DNA of 64,000 nucleotides from Glycine soja (lineage: Eukaryota; Streptophyta; Magnoliopsida; Fabales; Fabaceae), in assembly GCF_004193775.1 (NCBI RefSeq), contig NC_041008.1, positions 13,225,731 to 13,289,730 of the forward strand. The letters are read 5' to 3'. Numbering within the stretch: the first letter of the stretch is position 1; each line of letters begins with the position of its first letter. The position numbers and the translations under genes were made by a program. Of this stretch, positions 1 to 12,020 are shown one piece after another. The notes under the pieces are model-generated. The model saw only the letters and a program-made list of their open reading frames with translations. It did no database searches and was not told where the DNA came from.

Positions 1-599
1 CACCTAACCATCTGCTCCCACAAACACAAAGTTCGAGATCATCATATGATCCAAACACTAATAGCACACGGGGAGTGAGTTATGACATTCCTAACTAATA
101 GAGAGAAACCGGACAACTAGATATACATATCATGTAAATGAGATACAACTTACTTAAACATAGCTCACGTAATTTCACCACTTTGTCGCGTAACATCACA
201 TCACAACACAACACATCTCATTCATTTTCACATCATTCACGTACTCAAAGATCAAAACACAATATCACTAAATCAATCAATATCGATAAATACACAAGTA
301 TTATGCAACATATACACTAAGACTCAATCCTATATGCAATGTGGTACCATGTCAGTGAAAAACCTTGTCGGGCGCCTAGGAGTACATGACAAGACAAACC
401 ATACACTAGTAAGTCAGGTCACTCTAACTAGGTAAAATCATAAGGAGACCAATTAGGGTCACATTGTCTTGCAAGAATGTTCCAACCATGTGGGATTGGC
501 ACAGGCTTAAAGGAGCACTCAAACCGGGTGTTTTTACCCCCAAGGCCTATACTATGAAGAGTCTGTCAGGGTCTCTCCCTCCTGATTCAGGTCCAACCC

Positions 600-1190
600 A
601 AAAAAAATTTAGCATGCAAACTCTATCTATGAATTGTACAAAACACACGACTCTTCAATTGTTCTCAAAATAATTTTATCTCGTCGCGCTTGTGATTAAA
701 CTCGTCGAGTCCCCTCAGCGGTTCCCATCATAATACTCGTCGTGCATTAATTTGTTGTCCTTAAAGGGTCTTATAGTCGTGTGACTGTATAATTCATAGC
801 TCACAACTCAATGCACACAACATCTCAATGCACATATATATTACAAGTCAATACATACTCAATTTATCACATACACTCGGTCTCAATCACAATGGTATAA
901 TCCCAATTTAACATGTTATCACACCTCATGAATCATATACACTTTACCTATGAACTATACAATACACACGACTCCTCAATTGTTCTCAAAATAATTTTAT
1001 CTCGTTGCGCTTGTGATCAAACTTGTCGGGTCCCCACAGTGGATCCCATCACAATACTCATCGCACAAAAACTTGTCGCTCTTAAAGGGTTTTACAATTG
1101 TGTGATTGCATAGTTCATAACTCACAAATTAATACACATGTATTTCACCATTCATCATAGGTTCAATTTATGACTTACTTACAATTTGAA
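600..1190. repeat. 321-base tandem duplication inside the LTR-like repeat
   Basis: The block with CTCAATTGTTCTCAAAATAA, the Tctcgtcg/Tctcgttg GCGCTTGTGAT motif and the CACAACTC tail occurs at about 600-830 and again at about 938-1150. The same internal word starts at 661 and 982, an offset of 321 bases. A weaker third copy may lie around 320-450. The copies differ at many scattered sites, so the duplication is old. Confidence 0.75.
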
Positions 1191-1259
1191 TCACAATTTC
1201 ATAATCTCAATGTAACAGCTTATACAAAATGCTTCTCACAACATGGGGAGTAAAACCCC

Positions 1260-1602
1260 TCAAACAATTCCTCGACCCACAACAGATAGAGGAGGATTTT
1301 TTCAATCACATCATTTGGGCTCCTAGAATATGGAGCCCTTGGGGCTTTCTATTTTATTGTATTGAAAGGCCCAATGAATTGGGATTTACCTATTGGGCCA
1401 GGTCATTTTGGGACAAGCGGATCATTTATGATGAAGAGGATGAGCTTCAAGAGAATGATTCAGAGTTCTTGCAGGGTGGAACCATGCAGTACCAGACACG
1501 AGATAGATCTTCCAAAGAATAGGGCTTTTTTCGAATAAGCCAATTCATTTGGGACCCCGCGGATCCACTCTTTTTCCTATTCAAAGATCAGCCTTTTGTC
1601 TC
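1260..1602 (+). pseudogene. ycf2: Nuclear plastid DNA: ycf2 fragment
   Basis: The reading frame from about 1260 encodes [15 protein letters not shown], then [31 protein letters not shown] and [11 protein letters not shown] recognise this as part of chloroplast Ycf2, the large essential plastid protein related to FtsH-type motors. A premature TAG stops the frame at 1520-1522. The same frame then continues with [20 protein letters not shown] and ends near 1602, where similarity to Ycf2 stops abruptly. The piece covers only about 115 of more than 2,000 codons and has no plastid neighbours, so it is a NUPT and not a gene. It sits inside the LTR-like repeat. Many substitutions plus the stop indicate decay. 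Identification is from memory of the protein family. Confidence 0.87.
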
Positions 1603-3054
1603 TGCACAATCATATTAAAATCAACGAATCAAATCATAGGTCAAAAATATGAAAACATCAAGAGCACTCAAGTTTATCAACCAATTCACATTAGGACATC
1701 AATTGGTCCATCAACACAACAGTATCATATTTATAATTGTAAAGGAAAATTGTAATTCAATAAACATCCCAAAATAAACCCCAATTTGATCCCTTAAGGA
1801 TTCCTACACATGTTCATTCTAACCCCAATTGCGATAACCTCATCCCTTACCTCTAAGCGGGCTCACGTGTGTATTATGATAGAGATAGTGGCATCTCTAG
1901 CAATTTCCTGAGATTCCTCAAGCTTTTCCTCTTATTTGCTCTAATAGGGTTTCCAAGAGTCAGAGAGAAGGAGAAGAGATTAAAGCCTTTATTTTGTACT
2001 ATCTTTGTGTGATTCACTTTTCTCTCTCCATGAATATTATTTCGCAAATCCCAACGATTAAGTTATGTTAAATTTAATTTCGAACAAGGTGTCTAAACTG
2101 AACGATGATCCAATGGTTAACTAGTTCGGAATCATAGTTTTACTGGACAGGTTTTGAGTCTCTATGGGAAAAGAGAAAGCTACGATGCGAAGGTCATTTC
2201 TCTTAGCTCTGACATTTTTTTGCAATTTCCAGCAGTGAGAATACTCGGAAATGAGTTGCGAACCTGATTCTGAAATATCACGATGATCCAACGGTTAACG
2301 AGTCCTACATTGTTGTTTTACTAAGACAGGTTTGAGTGTATACGGGAAAAAAAGGGTTTTGGGAGGGGAAAAGAGAAAATGAAATTGAGAGGAAAAGGAG
2401 GCGTAGAGTCTATCGTCAGTCTAAAAACTGACCTAACATGTTTCTATTTATAGTTGGGTATTTGCAACCTATTATTTACTCTATTTATTTATTTTTATTA
2501 TTTTATAAAAAGGAACTCTATTTTATTTCCTATCAAATGAATAAATCATTTTTTTTTATTTTCCTTCAAACCATTATTTTAATACAATTATTTATCCTTA
2601 TTTATTTAATTATAAAAACCTCACCATTTTCTTAAACTCTATTTCTTTTTTTAACTAAAAAACCTTTTTAATTTATTTACGAAAAATGGGATGTTACAGT
2701 TTGCCTTTATCTATGCAACACTCCATACTTGTGGTAGTATGAACAGGTCGTCATGATGATAAGTGTGGAATCTTTGACAGCAGGAAGCAAGACCTTGTGG
2801 AAGTAGAGGTAGGACTGTGGTGGTCTTGTAAAAAGTAGATGACATAAAATCATCTCATGTTTGATTTCAACCTGGTTAAAGGTCTTGTCACCCATCTGGT
2901 GGGGCTTCCTTCTGCTTTGTGGAGCTTCTCCCTTGATGCTTGTGAGGAGTATGTTTGACTTGACCCTGGTTGAAGGTCTTGCCAACCAATCCAAGGGTAG
3001 GTCGCATGACCTGCAGAGTTTCTCCTTTGATAGTTATGAGGAGTAAGTATGAGC

Positions 3055-4435
3055 TGTTAGAGATAGGAGAGCAACATGAAGACTTAGCCTTGAAGCTTGA
3101 AGAAGTAGTGTCTTGAAGAAGTTTTGTATTCTATATGCCTACCTCACTTGAGTGGCATTTGTATTAGTTGTTGTATTGTGTGTTGCATTTGAGTCTCTAT
3201 CTTTTCATATGTGCATCATCATGTAGGAGTAAAAAGAAAGGTTCTAAAGTTAGAAAATTTCTCAGTTTTTAAAACTCTTTATTTTAATTGATTACAAGCA
3301 TGATCTTAATCGATTACACAAGTGTTTGTATCTTGAAAAGAAGTTTCTCGTATCGGTTTAATCGATTACACAGATTAGATGAGACAATGATTGGTTTTTC
3401 AGGAGTCTTTACTTTAATCGATTATCAGGTGATCATAATCAATTACTTATCTCTTAAAAGTGTTTTAGAAGTGATCAAGAACACTTTAATCAATTATATC
3501 AAGAATCTAATTGATTACATTGTTCTTGAAAGTTTTCCAGTTTTTGGGAAGAACACTTTAATCGATTGAAATGATAATATAATCAATTACTTCTTCGAAA
3601 TAATTGATTACATTGTATATTTAATTGATTACCGGCAGTTATAACTACTTTCTCTATATATAGCTACCTTGTGTTCTCATTTCGGTGTGAAAAAATAAGT
3701 GTACAATTAGTATGAGTTGAAGTAAATGATACAAAAAGAGAAGATAAAGTGCTTAGATACAGTGTGACTCACAACTTTAAAACTTTGATTATGAAGATCA
3801 TATTGTGAAAAGTGAGTTATGAATTTCTCTTGAGTTCAAGAAGGCACTCATTCGTTCAAGCAAGATACTTGCATATGATTCATCAGGTTGTGTCTTTCTA
3901 TTACTCTGTTTTTCGTGTATATTGTTAGTATATACATGAATTTTTTAAGGCATGCTAGAATAGGTTTTTCTAGTTTGGGCTAAGGGTAGGTTTCTCTTAG
4001 GCTCTTATTCACAAAGGACCCTAGGGTTGGGTACCTTAGTCTCGTTTTCTGGGGTAGGAACTGAGATTGCTTGTAAGAATTCTATATGCATAGTGAAAAT
4101 CTAATTCGGGTTGGATTAGATAGCTGGATTAGCTTCTCTAGAGATAGAGAGAGGACCGGTATAAAAATTGGTGAACATCTTCTCTTGATTTTATCTTTCT
4201 TTCTCATTATGGTCTTGATCAATTTACTGAAGGTTAAAAAAAATATCTTTCTGAAGTAAGGATTTTAACAAAGGATTTTGTGTAAATGGTGATTAATTAA
4301 ATATTGGTTTATCAAAAGTTTGTGATATGATCCATGGAAAAGAAGTAGATTTTTAACTTTGGTTTCTTAAAAGTCTATTGTGATTTATAAACCAATTCAC
4401 CCCCTTTTGGTTTGTGAGTTCCATCATCTTTTTCA
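3055..4435 (+). mobile_element. Solo LTR 'E', TSD TGAGC
   Basis: The insert begins TGTTAGAGATAGG and ends ATCTTTTTCA, giving canonical TG...CA ends. It is flanked by perfect 5-base duplications TGAGC at 3050-3054 and 4436-4440. It holds no coding region, so it is a solo LTR of 1,381 bases left by recombination. A TATA-like GGTATAAAAATTGG is near 4157. Five pairs of TAATCGATTA-type palindromes lie at 3282-3632. The outer sequence does not resemble solo LTRs A-D, so it appears to be a different family sharing only the palindrome pattern. Confidence 0.9.
3282..3632. repeat. Phased TAATCGATTA palindrome pairs in LTR E
   Basis: Palindromes of the type AATCGATT or AATTGATT are centred at 3289/3311, 3419/3440, 3491/3512, 3563/3584 and 3605/3626. 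Centre spacings are 22, 21, 21, 21 and 21 bases. One unpaired site is centred at 3363. The sequence between partners differs from pair to pair. Confidence 0.85.
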
Positions 4436-4560
4436 TGAGCTACACCTGATTGAAGGTCTTGTCATGCAATTTGGTGATGAGTCATTTTGACCTACAAAGC
4501 TTCTCCTTTGATGGTTATGAGGAGTAAGTATGACTTCCACCTGATTGAAAATCTTGCCAA

Positions 4561-4923
4561 ATATTTTGGTGGTAGTTTGTTTTGTTGAACTTGGACCTTT
4601 GATGGTGGTCGTCGTAGTTGCTGCAAGTGAGCGGACCAAAGGGGTGCCTTGGGTTTTGTAGGCATGCATACCAAGGGCAGACCTTGGGTTTTTGGTATAC
4701 TTGTATTCCTACACTGATAAAAATTAGGAATAGAAAAGATCTTCATGGACAGACCTTGCATACCTTGAGTTCCTGTAGAGATGGAACTTAGTAACAAAAA
4801 GGGCTCACCAAGGGTGAACCTTGGGTTTATCGAGCCTTAGACCGGGGACGTGTTTTGCCCTGGGTTTTGAGCATCGTGTTGTTGCATACATGTAACTCGC
4901 CGTGGGTGGCACGTACTGGAGAC
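4561..4923. other. Non-coding tail of the Tat-like element
   Basis: No gene is seen. The stretch holds short internal repeats such as ACCTTGGGTTT (several copies between 4640 and 4830) and a duplicated GCATACATGT block at about 4880 and 4940. It is where an integrase would be expected after RNase H on the minus strand, but no integrase motif is recognisable. Confidence 0.5.
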
Positions 4924-5900
4924 TTAGTGGTGTGCTCGTGCATACATGTCACTTGTTGTGGGTGGGATCAAGGATGACGTGGTAGTACCCCCTGAATTAG
5001 GAAGTTTTTGTAGGGGGGTCATCCATTTCGATTCCTCCTCTTCTCCGGCCATAACTTCCTCGACTTCTATGGTGGGAGTTTGGAGTGTTTCTTGGATGAT
5101 AGTCTTGAGGTGCCCACCCTTCTTGGTATTGGTCGGCTTAGAGAGCAAGTCTGCTCTGGTGTTTCTCTCCCTGGGAAAGTAGTACATTTTGAAGCATTCA
5201 AAATTGTCAATAAGAGTCTTCACGATCTGATAGTACTTGAGCAACACTGTTTCCTTGGTCTGGTATATGTTGGCAACTTATCCTTTGACAAGGTGCGAGT
5301 TTGTGTAACGCCATAGCTTTTGAGCTCTGACTTCTCTTGCTAGCTTCAAACCTGTAATGAGTGCCTCATACTCTGCCTGGTTGTTTGAGGCTTTAAAGTT
5401 GAGCTTGCTGTAGGGTGACATTGTTAGGGCATTCGAGGATGATTCTTGCCTCGCTTCCCTTTATGTTAGATGCCCCATCCATGTAGAGGTTGCACCAGTC
5501 TGAGGTGGTTTTGTCATTTCCAACAAACTCTGTTAGAAAGTCAACCATAAATTGTGTCTTCATGGGGCTGCAAGGTTCATACTGGATGTCGAACTCTTAA
5601 AGTTCTATAGACCAGGCCACCATCCTTCCTACAAGTTTAGGCTTTCACAAAACTTGCTTGATGGGGTAGTTCATTTTGACTACCACTAGATGACTCTAGA
5701 AATAAGGCCTGAGTCATCGGGACGAGGTAATGAGTGCTAGCACCATCTTTTCTATCATTTGGAGGCGCTTCTCGGTGTTATAGAGTATGCAGCTAGTGAA
5801 ATAGATAGGGAGCTAGTGCTTCCCTTCCTCTTGTGCAGAGGCTGAGCTAACGACTTCATTAGCTACTAAGAGATATAGGAGTAGGGGTACTTCTGGCCTT
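4924..5900 (-). pseudogene. RNase H region of Tat-like pol
   Basis: The minus strand encodes a decayed retroelement RNase H, the activity that degrades the RNA strand of the reverse-transcription hybrid. Visible pieces include LYMDGASN near 5480, a broken equivalent of NNQAEYEALI near 5370, and the open stretch 4924-5247 ending the domain with PRERNTRADLLSK. The latter resembles the end of Tat-type RNase H and the connection that follows. Several stops and shifts separate these pieces, so no functional enzyme can be made. It follows the RT directly and precedes the non-coding repeats. Confidence 0.75.
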
Positions 5901-6730
5901 GGTCGACTCAAATTGGTGGTGTCGCTATGGTCTTCTTGAAAGTCAAGAAAGTTTGTTCACAAGTCTCGTCCCATTGGAAGGGCTCAGTTTTCTTGAGCAA
6001 TTTGTAAAACGGCTTCGCCTTTTCGGCGAGCTTAAGGAGGAACCTGGACATTGGTCTGATTGCCCATCTCTAGTAAGGCAGTGCATTTTTCAGGGGTGGC
6101 TTCAATTCCCTGGTGAGTGATCATGAAGCCGAGGAACTTGCCTCCGCTTACCCCGAAAGTACATTTTTTAGGGTTCAGGCACACATTATACTTGTAGAGT
6201 TCCCCAAAGACTTCTTCCAGGTCCGCCACGTGATAGGCTATGCTTTGAGACTTGACGACCATGTCGTCCACATATAACTTGATGTTTTGTCAGATCTACT
6301 GTTCAAAGACTCAGTCTATCAACCTTTGGTATGTAGTGCCTGCATTTTTAAGGTTGAAAGGCATAACCTAGCAGAAATTGACAACTTTAGTGATGAATAC
6401 CATCTTCTCCTCGTCTAGAGCGTGCATCCTGATCTAGTTGTATTCGGAGTAAGCGTCTAGGAAGCTTAACACCTAGAACCTGAATGCTCCATTGATTAGC
6501 CTGTCGATGCTAGGCAGAGGATATGCATATTTGGGGCAAGCCCTATTCAAATCGTCATAGTCAATGCACATTCTCCATTTGTCATTGGCCTTTTTCACCA
6601 TGACGACGTTGGCAAGCCAAGTGGAATACCTGACTTCTGACGAAGTTAGCGTTGAGGAGTTTGTCCACTTCTTCTTTGGCAGCTTTGCGTCATTCTTCTC
6701 CCATCTTTCTTTTCTTCTTTGATATCATTT
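5901..6730 (-). pseudogene. Reverse transcriptase region of Tat-like pol
   Basis: The minus strand reads as a gypsy-type reverse transcriptase. The clearest piece, 6032-6271, contains MDDMVVKS (the active-site DD of the YxDD box), then LNPKKCTFGVSGGKFLGF and the ITHQGIEA connection to the thumb. Upstream pieces at about 6300-6700 resemble the palm and fingers, in broken frames. It lies between the protease and the RNase H in the expected order. Stops and frameshifts make it a pseudogene. Confidence 0.8.
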
Positions 6731-7153
6731 TGGCCTGGGGATAGATGACAAGTTTGTGGCAAATAATGCTAGGATGAATTTTTGACATGTCAAATGGCTA
6801 TCAAGTAAAAAAATCCGCATTTTTGTGTAGCATATCGACGATGCATCGATGCTCATGGTTGGTAAGGTCTCTATTGATTTGCGTACACTGCCCGAGTATA
6901 GGTTCGAGCTACAGCTTGAGGAACTCTTTGATGGGTCTCTATCAGAGGTTTCATCACTTGGATCTATATTGAATTCATCGTCCAGGCTTGCTTGGTAGAC
7001 GGTCAAGGCTTTTATTGGAGACCCTTCGTCTATGCTCATGACTTGAGTACCTTTAGCCACTGTAGGGTGAGGCTTGGTGGGCTCCCTGGTGGGAAGATAG
7101 GGTGCTACCTTCAGGCTCTCTGCATAGCATTGTCATGCTTGCTTTTGGTCTGC

Positions 7154-7746
7154 CTACACGGTTACAATCTCCCTGGTCAAGGTAGGGAATTTTATTTTCA
7201 AATGCGACATGGAAACTATGGCTCCAAGCTCGTTAAGTGTCTTCCTACCGATCAAAGCAAAATATGATGTATTCACATCAACAAGTAGATATCTTATTGT
7301 GAATCTCCTGGAGAACTGGCCTTGACCGAAGGTGATCATTAAGTCCATGTAGCCTTTGGTCTCAACTCTCTCGCCTACAAAGCCAAGGAGTGGACCGACG
7401 TAAGGGTGGATAATGTCAGGGGAGACCTCAAGCCTCTAGAAAGTTCTCTAATATAAGATATCAGTGGAGCTGCCCTGGTCGATGAGGACCTTGGACACCA
7501 TGAAATTTTCAATGATGGTGGAGACAACCACAGGGTCACCCTTGAAGTCCCTATCCGTGAAGGTGATAGGAGGGAGACTTCGTTGTAATGGTTCATCAAC
7601 AAAATTGATGTCGATGTCCTGAATGGCGTGAAGATGGTGTTTTTGGGACTGGCTGAATTGTCCTCTATAGGAAATCTTGTAATGGTTTTATTACACCTCT
7701 GATTTGTTGGGCGGGTTCCTGTTCTTGTGGAGGTTGTCACTCGCAT
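7154..7746 (-). pseudogene. Aspartic protease region of Tat-like pol
   Basis: The open piece 7154-7348 (MDLMITFGQG, YLLVDVNTSYFALIGRKTLN, LGAIVSMSHLKIKFPT) matches the C-terminal half of the retroelement protease region of plant gypsy elements. The preceding stretch to 7746 should hold the catalytic Asp region but is frame-shifted. The protease would process the Gag-Pol polyprotein. It is placed between the gag zinc-knuckle remnant and the RT. Confidence 0.7.
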
Positions 7747-7754
7747 CTTTACTA

Positions 7755-9008
7755 CTAGTGTCTTTGTCTACCTCGATCTTCCACTTTATCTCTTCTTCTG
7801 TTTGCTTCATGGTTCCTATGCTGCTCTTCTTGGTGTCCTCCTGGTCTTACTCTTGCTTGGTGGTTGTCTGACCTTTTGACAAACTGGGCTAAGTACCTAG
7901 CCCATATGAGCTCTTCTATCATGTCCTTTAGAGCCCAATAATCTTCTGTGTTATGACCAATACCGTGATGATACCTGCAGTATTTGGTCGTGTCTAACCC
8001 CAGCCTAGGAGGTTTCATCGGGGGTAGCTTGATGGTTACCTCTAGGTTGAAAGCTTCCTCCAAAATTGTAGTGCAACTGGGCGTTAAGGGTGTGTAAGTT
8101 GGTCTTGGTGTTTCCTTCTCACTTGTTGTGCTTCTGTCTGACTTTTCTGACTTTGTTCCTGAATCTGGACATTTCTTCTATCTGGATGTAGCCCTCACGC
8201 AACTCGTCCATGCTACTAGGGGGATTTTTGCATAGATTGTCCCTGAACTTGTCGAACCGTAGGGCGAAGAGCATGGAATGCAACACTACCTCTGGTTAAG
8301 ATTTCGAATCTAGATGGCGATGCACCCAAATTTGTCCATGAATTTTCTAAAAGACTCGTTATCTGCTTATCGTAGATTGGTCAGGGAGGTTAAGGTCATG
8401 CGGTGAGATCTGTTGGTTGCGTATTGCACACTGAAGCGTTTGACGAGGGTGTTGAAGCTGTCTATGGATCTAGGTGGGAGTTCACCGTACCAGGTTAATG
8501 TCGCCCCCTTAAGAGACGTTGGTAAGACACGACATAGGATCACATCATCATTAGTATATAGATTTGCCTGAGTTAGGAAGGCATCCAGATGCTCATCTGG
8601 ATCTGTGGTCCCATCATACCGCTCCATTTTCCACCCCAAGGGTATGTCAGCTTCCATAATGCGGCTGACAAAGGGATACCAATGAGTAGTCTACCTTGTT
8701 GGGCGGTTCATATGGGAGAGACATAAGTTATCTGGAGTGTTGACTGTGCGTCGGGGGTGTGACTCGTCTTGGGTGCGCTCAGGCAATGTGTGAGCGGAGA
8801 GCTCATCATCCTAAGGATGTCTGATACAAGCCTCCAGCTGATCATGGTCAGCCTTTAGCTTTCTCAGCTCCTCTTCATGGCGACGCTCCATCTCCGTAAT
8901 GTGGTTTTGGAGTTGCTGAAGAATATTTGTGTCTATCATAGCTGCCGGATGAGGATGTGAGCCTTCAAAGGGGAACTTACGCCTAAGGCTTGACCGAGTG
9001 CTAACCAT
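7755..9008 (-). pseudogene. gag of Tat-like element
   Basis: Three open pieces on the minus strand form a decayed gag, the nucleocapsid-forming protein. 8811-9008 begins MVSTRSSLRRKFPF and contains a charged helix, ILQQLQNHITEMERRHEEEL, probably a coiled coil. 8367-8657 is the core Retrotrans_gag domain (WKMERYDGTTDPDEHLDAFL, then TLTWYGELPPRSIDSF). 7755-8063 has CRYHHGIGHNTEDYWALK, a zinc-knuckle-like C..H..H pattern usual in this position. I chose the Met at 9008 because an earlier in-frame Met at 9089 lies beyond the primer-binding site. Stops between the pieces show loss of function. Confidence 0.82.
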
Positions 9009-9056
9009 GGTGAAAAGGCAAGATTTGATGAGAGACCACGGGGTATGTTTTACTGC

Positions 9057-9077
9057 GGTCCCACGGTGGGCGCCCGA
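9057..9077 (-). other. Primer-binding region of Tat-like element
   Basis: Immediately after the LTR on the minus strand comes TCGGGCGCCCACCGTGGGAC. This GGCGCC...GTGGG pattern is characteristic of the tRNA primer-binding region of Tat-type plant elements and fixes the LTR edge at 9078. The exact tRNA was not determined. Confidence 0.6.
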
Positions 9078-9739
9078 TGTACTTACCAAAATCCGAAGCT
9101 AGCACACGTCAAGCTGGAAGTGGCCAAGGCGGGCTCCTGGACTTCGCATATCGGCTTTGAGAAGGGCCTTTGTTAAGAGGATAAAAGGAGGGACCTGTAA
9201 AACAAAGGACTCTGATGTTCAAGTAAGTATATGAATTAGGAGATATAGAATGTATATGCGTAAATGTAGGCTCGAGTGAGCAATTGAGAGAGATGTGCAT
9301 AGGTGTGTTTGCTCATATGCAGGTGTGTGTGGGATATGTTGAGGGTTCGATTGAACCTAATACTTATAGGAGAGGAGCGAAGTTGCGGGTCCTTGTTTGT
9401 AAGGGTTGTTATAGCCTTTGCAGATAATTTTCGGTTTATAGATAATAGCCGGTAGCTTGTTGATAATGTTATAGATAACATGTAGGTTAAAGATAATTGC
9501 TAGTAGATAAATGTACCTTATAGATAATGTATGACTTTGTAGATAATTAACTACCTGTCAAGAGATAAGGAGATTCAAATATATTCAAATATTAATAGGT
9601 TAGAGATAACCTGTCAGTTAGGGAGCCCGATTGCTAAGGATCGAGTGTCCGTACTCCTGTTACAAGGCTGACGTGAAGGGTTGACACGTGTCTCAGAGTG
9701 CCATATAGGGTGCCACGTGTATTTTGTGTATCATGTACA
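9078..9739 (-). repeat. 5' LTR of Tat-like element
   Basis: On the plus strand the block starts TGTACTTACC at 9078 and ends ATCATGTACA at 9739, giving matching inverted ends TGTAC/GTACA. The inner edge touches the primer-binding region. It holds many GATAA-containing short words (TAGATAAT and similar, 9420-9560). The outer edge is inferred from the inverted ends because the partner LTR is absent. Confidence 0.6.
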
Positions 9740-10011
9740 TTACAACATTAAGGTTTTGACGCAAGTATTAAGGAATGTAATTAATTTGTTAAATTTCCAA
9801 GAAAACATGGGTAACTTCCTAATATATCATTTTATCTCTCTAATTAATGACTCATTTACCCTTCCTATACACTACTCCCACTAAGTATTGATTAATGGTA
9901 GTCTTGGAAATAATTATTTAATGCAACATTAGTTTTATAAAATGACATCTATTTTGAAACAATTTTTTTCTCTAATTTGGAATGGAGTGATTAGTTTAAC
10001 TACTAATTAAT

Positions 10012-10209
10012 GAAAAATGTTAGGAACACACTTTGTATTATACGCCTTCAAACATATCCTTCTCTAATTGGTTAAAGTTTAATGAAAATTATAAAATCAA
10101 CATAGAGAATAATTAAATATGATGTAAGACACACCAAATTTTGTCATTTTTATTAAATTTTAACTAATAAAAGAGAATATGTTAGATGGTTTGTCCTTAG
10201 CATTTCTCA
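10012..10209. mobile_element. MITE-like inverted repeat
   Basis: The left end GAAAAATGTTAGGAACACAC and the reverse complement of the right end (GAGAAATGCTAAGGACAAAC) are similar. The similarity continues inward over about 80 bases, with a gap (TTAAAGTTTAATGAAAATTA facing TTAAAATTTAATAAAAATGA). A short, non-coding, mostly self-complementary AT-rich unit of about 200 bases fits a MITE. The superfamily is not clear. Confidence 0.6.
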
Positions 10210-11509
10210 AAATTAACAAGAAACCAACTAACATAGTGTGATACAATTGATAGTTGATAGTAAATAATGATGCACTTTAAGTATCAGGCTAGGGATTCTA
10301 TCAACAACTAAGCGTGTAGCTGGGAAAAACTAAGTGTGTATGAAAAAATATTTATTAAAAGAGATTAATCTCTTTAATAGATTTTAGTACCTAGAGGTAC
10401 TAGTCTTTATTTCTTGATAAAAAAATAGATTAGCAATAAAAATTTAATTACAAATTTTTCAACATAACTTTTGAAATAATTATTATAAAACTCAATACAT
10501 ATCAACATAGGTTAGGTTTATAGGATGAAACTAGTCTTTCATAATATGGTGAATCAATGTCCAGATTCTTACTAGGAGATATGTCCATATTCATTGTCCA
10601 ACAATGTCTCAAACAAAATCATCTTTAAAGAAAAAGACACGTGGAAAATAAAATCAATAATACCATACATCATATATATTTTGAGGACAATATAAAAATC
10701 TTTATATTATTTATTTTCAAAAAATTAATATTAAAATAATTGGTTGTAAATGTTATGTTTGACAAAATTAGCTGATAAGTTAGCTGAAAACTTATAAATT
10801 ATAAGTTAGAAGCTAGCTGAAATCTTAAGCTTACTGAGTTAATCGAAATTATTTGATAAGACTAACATATAAATGTAAAATGATATAAAAGAACATATTT
10901 AATATTTTTTACATTTGAATTTATTTCTAATAACTTATATTCTTAACAAGTGGGATAATTATTTTTAAATTTTGTATTATAAGAAAATGGTAAGGATTAG
11001 GTGATTTTACTCATATTGTTTAAACTCAAATTTTTCATTTTTTTTTCAAAAGTAAAATTAAATGAAATAAAACTTATTAGGATTATATTGTTTAAAATCA
11101 TATTTTGACTTTTAAATATTTTATTAATAATATTATTTTAAAAAAATAAAAAGTTTTTAAATAATTTTTTAAACATTTATTTTTCTATTTATACAAGAAT
11201 AACTTAAATGTACATCTCTCATTTGCATGACCACAAAACATGATGCCAAGCGGATTTTTTTATTTAAAATTAATCATATATATTTGAAATTCTGATTAAA
11301 TTGGGTCATATAGTTAAAAATAAATCAACAAATAACTCTAAAGTTGATATGATTCAAATAATTTCTAACCTTAAGAGGAGCTTTCCAAAAGGTAGAAAAA
11401 AAAGAAGGCAAGAGGGTTTTTAAATTGAATAAAATGGTAAAACAAAATTTCAAATAAAATAATAAGGATAAAATTGAGAACAAAAAGAAAAAGCTAGTGT
11501 TCATGTCGG

Positions 11510-12020
11510 TGAACACTAGGGAGAAAGGCTGGGAGGCTCTAGCTCAAAGTCAACATCAACGTCTCTCCCTAATTTTGTCTAACCATGAACCTGAGATGAG
11601 TCATGCATCTCACCTCTAATTATACACGATGTTCTTCGACATCGTTGTCCACGTGCCACGGCCTCATTAGTTCCTTTTTGCTATGCCATTGTGCATTCTC
11701 GGTCTTGTCCCTCTCGGGGTGCATGATTCTGCACCCCTGACATGTCAAACTACAGTGATCCTTTGATCTCGTCACCACCTCTTTGAAGTACTTTATCATA
11801 TTGTATTTTCATCATTTCACTTTCTCTGGTATGGCGAGAGTTAGGTGTCATTTCCCCTACTCGATAATGTTGTGACGAGTCGGTCGTCCTAGAGTTCTGC
11901 CTTAAATGATGATTGGCTCTTGAGACACGATACCTCTTGGCATAGGCATATACAAGAACTAGTCATCCTTTTCGCTAAGGTCGGTACTCCTAGGATATCC
12001 ATTTTGAACGTGTACATCTA
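11510..12020. other. GC-richer patch of unknown origin
   Basis: This 500-base patch differs in base composition from its flanks and has words such as GCACCCCTGACATGTCA and CACGTGCCACGGCCTC. No frame is open for long on either strand. It may be a scrap of a retroelement or captured gene; I do not recognise it. Confidence 0.3.

Larger units (their letters stand above)
1..2698. repeat. Partial long LTR-like repeat (Ty3/gypsy type)
   Basis: No host gene is visible here. The stretch is low in open frames, holds an internal duplication of about 321 bases and finishes with an AT-rich tail ending GGGATGTTACA at 2698. A tail like this, closing in ..TACA, is what I would expect of the 3' end of a long legume gypsy LTR. 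The left end lies outside the window, so neither the TG start nor a target duplication can be checked. It abuts the Tat-like element on its right and may have inserted into it. A plastid fragment is embedded at about 1260-1602. Family assignment is inference. Confidence 0.45.
2860..4560. repeat. 95-base tandem repeats split by a solo LTR
   Basis: Four related units contain a CCTGGTTGAAGGTCTTG-like start and a TTTGATGGTTATGAGGAGTA-like end. They begin near 2860, 2956, 4436 and 4528. Units 2 and 3 are separated by the 1,381-base solo LTR at 3055-4435. Removing that insert and one copy of TGAGC restores a continuous array. Such arrays are common in the untranslated parts of Tat/Ogre elements. 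Confidence 0.8.
2699..9739 (-). mobile_element. Truncated Tat-like Ty3/gypsy retrotransposon
   Basis: Reading on the minus strand, the order is 5' LTR (9078-9739), primer-binding region, gag, protease, reverse transcriptase, RNase H, and then non-coding sequence with 95-base repeats. No integrase is visible after RNase H, and no second LTR is seen before 2699. Every coding part carries stops and frameshifts. The spacing and the GGCGCCCACCGTGGG sequence next to the LTR fit the Tat branch of plant Ty3/gypsy elements. A solo LTR of another family is nested at 3055-4435. Boundaries on the left are uncertain because the adjacent LTR-like repeat may have inserted there. Confidence 0.75.

Noticed and set aside
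1549..1755. 68-codon frame after the ycf2 stop
   Set aside because: It is a different frame over the end of the plastid fragment and the flanking repeat.
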